A stretch of 53,790 nt of DNA. It comes from Gracilaria vermiculophylla (lineage: Eukaryota; Rhodophyta; Florideophyceae; Gracilariales; Gracilariaceae). Position numbers and translations under genes: made by a program. The notes below the pieces were generated by a model. It was not told the DNA's origin. It saw only the letters and a program-made list of their open reading frames with translations, and searched no databases. The DNA lies in the NCBI GenBank assembly GCA_019155205.2, contig JAHNZQ020003147.1:1516167-1569956 (forward strand), given 5' to 3'. This document shows, piece by piece, positions 47,819 to 53,790 of this stretch; within the stretch, counting starts at the first letter, position 1, and each line of letters opens with the position of its first letter.

Positions 47819-49470
47819 TTGTGGGCTACTCACAAATACCTAATTAGGAAACTCAGCACCATTCGGGAGAATTGTGAAGCTAACCCTGCTAGAGATGTGA
47901 TCAAGGACCTCCGCTTACTGCTTTTTGACGTCAAAACGTTTCTGGAATGCTTTGGTGGACCAGCTGCTGTCGTCGAAAGAATTGAAACCCAATGTAATCG
48001 TGTTCGAAACCGTCTTGGGACATTGGAGGAAACCCTCTCGATGGCTTCGCCTATCTCAGCTGAGCCGGCAGCCGTCTTGTAACATGAAAAACGCAAGTGG
48101 AAGAAGGACCAACGCCGGAGATGGAAATCAGAAGGGTCAAATCATGCCCATCATGAATCCTCCATATCGATGAATTCCTCCTTGAGTGACTCGGAAAATC
48201 CCAATGTCGAACAGAGAAGCCAAATTTCTATAACGGCACTCATCTCGCTCCAAGCAATCATCGGCTATTGCCGGTGCAATTCGAACTTGTTCGAAAGTCA
48301 GGAAGCTTTAGGGTCTAAGGGAGTAGCGCCAACGAACCCGATGCGTCGGAAATTGTTTTCATATCAATCGAACCGGCTGGATAGTACGTCAGTGAATGGA
48401 TCCTCTCGTGATACCGGGAGAGTGATTGATTGCATCCCACAAATGCGAACATACTCTGCGTGATCATAAGTGTTCTGGAGGACACCCAATATTCGTGTTT
48501 GATTTCTTGGCGCATTTTGTCCTCGAAGCCAATACACTAACTATGAACGAAGGAAAAGCAAACTTTTCTTTTCCGTATTTCCAATGCGAGGTAGCCGAAG
48601 ATCAGAAGCTCTTTACAAGATGCTGAATCGTACTATCGAAGAAGGGGTGGGGTGCTGGCCGGAGGCAGTGCAGTGCTTGCTGTGCTTCTACGACCCCATA
48701 CACACTATCCGAGCGGATATCCTTTTTTCGCAGGATACCTGTAAGATAAAAGAAGAGACGGAAACGGATTACTGGATAGACCTTAACAAGGCCCACTAGC
48801 ATTGTGAGAATGATTTTCTGGCTGGTGAGTGGTTTACGATGTTTATCGACGGGCTGAACCAGGCGATCAAGGCGCTGGATGCACGAAATTGTGAGGAAAG
48901 GCCGAATCTCACATACATGAAGTCGATACAATACGAACATGACGAAGGTGATGCTTTTCGTTATCTTCATCTTCAACGGAGGTCGAAATCCGCCAGGGTG
49001 TTGGTAACGGGGAATGGATCTCAATCTATATCCCGTATGGATGAAAAGCATCTCAAATGTTAGTATGATACTTTCTACTACGCCAAAAGGCAATGCTCTG
49101 TGCGTTCTTACGGCAGAGCTTCCGTCTAGGATGAAAAGTATTTTCGAAAAAGCCCAAAACAGCGTTTTATTGTGTGCTGGTAGCGGAAAGACACAGATTT
49201 CTTGTATTTTGCATCAAAACGGATATATCCACAAACAACGGCCTTTTATGCTCAACCTTCGTTATGCAGGGAAGTTTATCCGAACTTCAGGATGCTGCCT
49301 CCAGTCGGGTGGTGCGTTTGACCTGCCACATGTGTTACGAGCACTGTCATACTTCTCCGCAGTGTATTTTGTCAATTCAAGAATCCTCTTCTGTGACTGC
49401 CAACTACTAGACGCTTACTTTGGAAGAGAAGGAATTCATGATGATCCCATTAATTTTCCGTGTTAAGGTG
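47819..49470 (+). pseudogene. Gag of gypsy element B
   Basis: The N-terminal helical part is 47819-48082 (KYLIRKLSTIRENCEANPAR, then VVERIETQCNRVRNRL). Capsid-like frames are at 48584-49060. An intact zinc knuckle of the C-x2-C-x4-H-x4-C type (CHMCYEHCHTSPQC) lies at 49324-49365. What follows matches the same place in element A (A: ADYEALSREEKR; B: TANY...LTLEEKE). Several frameshifts separate the parts. Confidence 0.65.
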
Positions 49471-49841
49471 GAATTCTTTAGCGTTGTTTCAAACAACCTG
49501 CCATCGCAGTGTGACAAGATCCACTCTGTACGTTCTCCCTGGATGGATACCGAGGCAAAACTTCGCTTCTGCTGGGAACGGAGGCCAATACTGCCAAGCC
49601 TTCGTTATGGACGAAACTTGTCAACGTCCTCAAGACGCCCAAGCTTAAGACCAAGAAAGGCTGCAGTATCCGCTTTGGAAACGGAGTCCACAGAGTTGAG
49701 ATATGTGACGACCGAGGCGCCACACAGTCGCTGCCTGGATGACATACTCACAAGGAAGTACGCCACTGATCCGGAATCAGACAATTTGGTGTTTTTGTTT
49801 GACCGTAGACACAGGCACAGAATTATCGGAATCGGGATGGA

Positions 49842-50144
49842 GTGTTGGTGATGCCCAATCGTAACTACAAAGTATACGCCGACTTCAGCTTTTTTTTCCA
49901 ATTTATGGTACGGTATCGCACGGTGTTAGATACCAGTGCAGGTGACAACTTTGCTTGGGAATCATTCCTACCCCAAAACTTGCGCGCACCCATATGTTTT
50001 GGAATGGAACCTGATATCGCTGACTGGAACAGTATACGCTTGAAAATGGTAAGAATTATGGATTTAATTTTGCGCTTGAGAACTTCGAAGATGAACCTGA
50101 AATTCACTGTTCATCGGTCGTTGACCCTTTTTCTGATACTGTGA
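49842..50144 (+). pseudogene. Retropepsin-like protease, element B
   Basis: KVYADFSFFFQFMVRYRTVL is followed by D-T-S-A-G-D-N, a kept catalytic Asp in a slightly altered DTGAG motif. It then runs into a domain matching element A (ESFLPQNLRAPI). Confidence 0.6.
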
Positions 50145-51189
50145 TTGGACTGTAGCTATTAATTAGTCGATGGACCTAAATCCAGCAATAGGCATGTTGA
50201 GGTAGACCTTGGCGTCTCTGCACCAATACTCCGCCGTTGGCTGAAGTCTGCCTCAATGAAGGGCTACTGCTTCCAGCAGCGCAGGATGTTATACCTTCAT
50301 TCCAGGAGTCCATGAAGTTCCGTGTAGCTTATTCAAACCAGATACCGGTATGGGCCCAAGATATGGTGAACTTAAACTCCTTTAAATATTCATTGATTAG
50401 TTTTGATGGGGATCTCTTTACTCGTTGTACCAGAAGTACCAGCTAGCAGTTTCTATCGAGACTGTGCAGCTCAAGTGGGACACTCCGTTCCGGGTTATGG
50501 TTGTTATTATTGAGAGTCCGGTGAAGAACCATGTTATTGGTTTCTTTAGCAAGCATTCCAATTCAATGATCTTAACTATGATAGCTACGGCAGAGTTTTT
50601 CAGAAATTTTACGAATTACAACAACTCATAAGAAAATGACGCCCTTTCTCAAGAGAAGAAGGCGGTACCGCATGCCCACGAGTGGGAAATTCTACGAAGG
50701 CCGGAAAGGATACTGTGTTCCAGTGCGGTAAATTTTCAAAAGGCAATGAAGGAACTCGAACTTGGAAACGTTAAGAAGGCGCATCGCAAGCGCGTCTGCG
50801 ACGTGTTGTGGAAGTTCACCACAATTTGGGATAGCTCCCTTAAAAACATATCTTCAATAGAACACCGGATCAATATGCAATCGGAAGCATGACCGATGAA
50901 ATAACACTCTTATACGACTTAGCCTAAGCCCCTGGAAGAAAAACAGTTCCATGTGGACGAGATGCTCCGCGCATGCGTGATGAAGCCCGTATAGTTTTCA
51001 TTGGTATCCCCGAACTGTAGCGGCTCAGACTGCGGGCACAACGTCGCATTTCTGCCTCTTCTATTGCCTGTTTAGTGCCGTAACAGTACGAAATGCATAC
51101 CCCATTCCTCGTATGGAGGCTTTTTTTGACTCCTTTTGGGGGCGTAACCGTGTCCACGGCTTTAGACGCGAGCTAAGAATATCGGTACA

Positions 51190-51560
51190 TCACTACTCGA
51201 GAAGTGGACCACGAAAAGACCAAGTTTGTCTGCTTTTTCTACTCTTACTTCAGTAATCTTATGCCGTTTGGGTTCACATATTTTTCTGCTACTTTCTAGC
51301 GTGCTGTCGACATCTTTTTTAGCCACTTCCAGTTGTGGACATTTCTCATGTATTTGTATGACTTTTTTGTTTACTCAAATAATCAGTATGAAGACCTCAC
51401 CAATGTGGGGGACGTTATATCCGCGGTACGGAATGCAGGCACTACGCTGAAGCTGGAGAGGTGCGAATTCTTCACCGATACTGTCAAATATCTGTTGCAA
51501 ATGTTTCGTAATGGATGGCTTTTAATCGGGGAAGATTGCGTGAAATCCCTGACATAAGAA
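51190..51560 (+). pseudogene. Reverse transcriptase remnant, element B
   Basis: WTFLMYLYDFFVYSNNQYED carries the palm motif with the first catalytic Asp of YLDD changed to Tyr (51357-51359). It is followed by LKLERCEFFTDTVKYL, the same block as in element A (KYRKCEFLTDTVKY). Confidence 0.75.
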
Positions 51561-51879
51561 AAAGAACCCACAATGCAGAAAGAAAGGCGCTCCTTTTTCG
51601 GGTTGGTGTAAGTCTATCGACGATTTCTCCTCAGCTTCTAGGGTTCTCCGGCGCACTTCATTGCGCTGTTGGGAAAAGGTCAACAGAGCAACCTGGGTCA
51701 CATTATATGGAATCAAATGGACAGTTTCAACTACGTAAAGGGAGGAAACATCTCACCACCGATACTGTCGTTGCCAAGACAGGACCTTCAGTATTATGTT
51801 CAGACGAATCCGAGCGACCAACATGTCGGCTGCCCTCTATTCTGACCTACCCTGGAAGGCGGATGAAACCCAAATTTTC

Positions 51880-52347
51880 TTTTGTCACGCTCGCTCAGTG
51901 AGCATGAGCGGAACTACTCCGTCTCAGAAAAAGAGGGCCTAGCCGTTGTGGGTGCACTTTCCCCTCTTCTCCTCCGTCTCATGAGAGTATCATTCACCAT
52001 TTACACAAATCATTTCTCATTGACCTGGCTTGTGAATACCTCTGATGCTTTACGCAGCCCTAGGCGGTGGAGGTTCGGCTTAGTGAAATACGAATTCCAA
52101 CGTCGTCCATACGAATTGTGCACAAATCACCCAGGCCATTACCCTGGTGCACCCGTACATGGATGCGGAAGCAATCCCAACGGAGGGATATACAATTCCG
52201 TGTTTTACAGTATAATCAATTGACTCGAGATCACCGGACTCGGCGAAGCTGCGTCGGTCTGACGACTGGGGTTTTGATGTTGTGGTATCCCTGTTGGATG
52301 ACGAGTTGTTGGTAGAACTCGACAAGGCTGCATACAGTGGAGTCTAG
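51880..52347 (+). pseudogene. RNase H remnant and break point, element B
   Basis: HERNYSVSEKEGLAVVGALS, then FTIYTNHFSLTWLVNTSDAL give the middle of RNase H (family TDH changed to TNH). The trailing LLDDELLVELDKAAYSGV is the acidic linker seen before integrase. Sequence from 52348 on no longer resembles the element. Confidence 0.72.
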
Positions 52348-52593
52348 TAACGTTCCATTTCAATTGGTGAACGGCTATTTTACTGTTTTCTCATTTCTTT
52401 CGTACCATTCCAAAGCAGTACATAAACACAGTCTTCTTCGATATCAAGTAAATCAGAGGAGAAGATAAGATCATCTGCCTTCTCCTTCACCTCTGTGCGA
52501 AAAGGACTCAGCATTGGCGTCTGAGTGGATTTCCCAAGGTGATTTCTATCTTCTCTGTATTGTGTTACAGATTAACAGTCCCGAACTGCTTTG
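52348..52593. other. Probable 5' LTR and leader of the copia element
   Basis: Between the end of element B and the copia ATG there is no coding sequence. A 5' LTR and primer-binding site should lie here. A word tggcgtctgagtgg near 52515 could be the primer-binding site, but without the 3' LTR the borders cannot be set. Confidence 0.35.
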
Positions 52594-53790
52594 ATGGCAT
52601 CTGAAGGCACCAAGATTGTTCCTCTGCAGAGGAGAAATTGGATCACATGGAGGGACTTGATGCTCGCGTTGCTCAAATCGCAGGATCTTCACCAATATCT
52701 TCACGAAAATGAAGAAGCTCCGGAACAGGAAGATCAGGAGGAAGGAAAAGCAACTTTCCTGATAAAGAAGAACATATCTCCGGAAGTATACTACCTTGTG
52801 CGAAACTTGACTCGACCGCACGAGATATGGGCTGCCCTTCGTCGCCACTACGGCTCAACTAGCAAGCGCAACATACAAACTTGCAAGCGAGCTCTTCGAG
52901 ACATTACGATCGAGTCTTGCTCGTATGATATTACGACCTATTTGCAGAAGAAAGCTGACGCCATCGATGCTTTGATTGATCTCGATGTGACTGTCGATGA
53001 TAGTGATATGTCGGACCATATTTTGGAAGGCTTGGAACGCGACTTTCGTTTGACTGATTTTCTCTTTTTCCAGTCAACGCAAGATAATTCGGACTATCAT
53101 CGTTTGATTGCCGATATTCAAATTTATGTGAACTCCCCGTCATTCAAAATGAAGTATGGGAAACGTCATAAGTCACACAAAGCCAACGTGACTTCCGCGC
53201 TGCCGAAGAAAAAGAAGACCTCTTATCATTGTGATTTTTGCAAGAAGTCTGGACACACTGCCGACTACTGCTACACCAATCCTCAGTTCAAGAAGTACAA
53301 AGGCACAAGAGAAGCTGGAAAGCCGAACATTCAGCCGCATACATCTGTTGTTGCCAATCAAGAACTACGAGGTCTAACTGATAAGGTCGTCGTTGATTCA
53401 GGAGCAACTGATCATTTCTTCTGCAACCCGAAGATGTTTATTGGAGACATCCTACCACATTCTGGCTTCCTGGAATGTGCCGCAGGAAATCTCGCTATCA
53501 CAGGAGTTGGAACTGTTCGCCTTGAGACAACGGAAACAATAATTACCATCGGAAACGTCTTGCTCGTCCCAGAGCTTACCGTCAATCTTGTTTCACTGAT
53601 TAAGCTCGAAAGCATAGGGGTTCGTTATTCCTTCGCCAATGGCATTCGAAGCCTCAAACTATTATCGGATATTCTCGGACATCTCAAGATCTTCTCACAT
53701 CTCATGATATTGGAGCTTGTTTCAAATCAATGTGCATTGTCTACCAAAAACGATTCGCATTCCACTCGAGATTACGAAGATATCCACTCC
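52594..53790 (+). CDS. Ty1/copia gag-pol polyprotein, 5' part, open to window end
   Basis: From ATG 52594 the frame is open for 399 codons with no stop and continues beyond the window. The Gag part has the copia layout, opening with RRNWITWRDLMLALLKSQDL, then LTRPHEIWAALRRHYGS and the helical SYDITTYLQKKADAIDALID. A zinc knuckle follows, C-x2-C-x4-H-x4-C, in CDFCKKSGHTADYC (53229-53270). Protease comes next with DKVVVDSGATDHFF, catalytic DSG intact (from about 53391), and VPELTVNLVSLIKLESIGV. Integrase and RT should lie to the right. Unlike every other element here it has no damage, which suggests a recent insertion. It is placed within about 250 bases of the broken end of gypsy element B. 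Confidence 0.9.
   Translation, partial: MASEGTKIVPLQRRNWITWRDLMLALLKSQDLHQYLHENEEAPEQEDQEEGKATFLIKKNISPEVYYLVRNLTRPHEIWAALRRHYGSTSKRNIQTCKRALRDITIESCSYDITTYLQKKADAIDALIDLDVTVDDSDMSDHILEGLERDFRLTDFLFFQSTQDNSDYHRLIADIQIYVNSPSFKMKYGKRHKSHKANVTSALPKKKKTSYHCDFCKKSGHTADYCYTNPQFKKYKGTREAGKPNIQPHTSVVANQELRGLTDKVVVDSGATDHFFCNPKMFIGDILPHSGFLECAAGNLAITGVGTVRLETTETIITIGNVLLVPELTVNLVSLIKLESIGVRYSFANGIRSLKLLSDILGHLKIFSHLMILELVSNQCALSTKNDSHSTRDYEDIHS

Larger units (their letters stand above)
47200..52347 (+). mobile_element. Ty3/gypsy element B, 3'-truncated
   Basis: Plus-strand order gag, nucleocapsid, protease, RT, RNase H, then the sequence ends before integrase. It is related to element A only at the level of protein blocks, so it is a different family of the same lineage. 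No integrase or 3' LTR follows; a copia element begins within 250 bases. Either the copia insertion or a deletion removed the 3' half. Confidence 0.72.

Overview
The window is nuclear DNA of a eukaryote, and the best guess is a florideophyte red alga of the Chondrus crispus type. The genes are compact and mostly intronless; only two short introns were found, both with GT-AG ends and a CTAAC-like branch site. There is a Golgi-type carbohydrate sulfotransferase of the sort sulfated-galactan algae have in numbers, an ordinary eukaryotic ribosomal protein, and a sharp division between a gene island and a transposon graveyard. The species is an inference from style; no sequence comparison was possible.

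Layout. 0.4-1.5 kb: a decayed Tc1/mariner element. 3-17 kb: a gene island with seven genes: a membrane-anchored sulfotransferase (+), ribosomal protein L35/uL29 (+), a kynurenine/glutamine-type aminotransferase with one intron (-), a small four-helix membrane protein of unknown function (+), a TPR + J-domain + X-domain co-chaperone (-), glutamine:fructose-6-phosphate amidotransferase (+) and a two-domain fluoride exporter with one intron (-). The last two converge tail to tail. The co-chaperone and GFAT diverge from an extremely GC-rich shared promoter, with GC content falling along both genes away from it.

17-53.8 kb: almost nothing but mobile elements. In order: a palindromic MITE-like piece; an internally deleted two-ORF PIF/Harbinger element carrying a 553-bp solo LTR with a 5-bp target duplication; a complete but heavily mutated Ty3/gypsy element (A, 22.8-32.7 kb) with diverged LTRs, a chromodomain-like tail and an unrecognised 3' coding region; two tail-to-tail decayed tyrosine-recombinase (DIRS-like) retroelements (C, 33.5-36.5 kb, + strand; D, about 37.4-40.3 kb, - strand) with gag-like, RT, RNase H and, in D, recombinase segments; a lone small Cys/His-rich ORF with a TATA box at 41.1 kb; about 3 kb of AT-rich DNA; a second Tc1/mariner copy; a second, distantly related Ty3/gypsy element (B, 47.2-52.3 kb); and the 5' part of a Ty1/copia gag-pol gene that is open for 399 codons and runs off the window.

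The housekeeping genes share no single pathway. The only functional thread is carbohydrate chemistry: GFAT makes glucosamine-6-phosphate for amino-sugars, and the sulfotransferase modifies a glycan. The most unusual content is the pair of DIRS-like elements and the unknown 3' ORF of gypsy element A. The copia element is the only one in the window that looks recently active.
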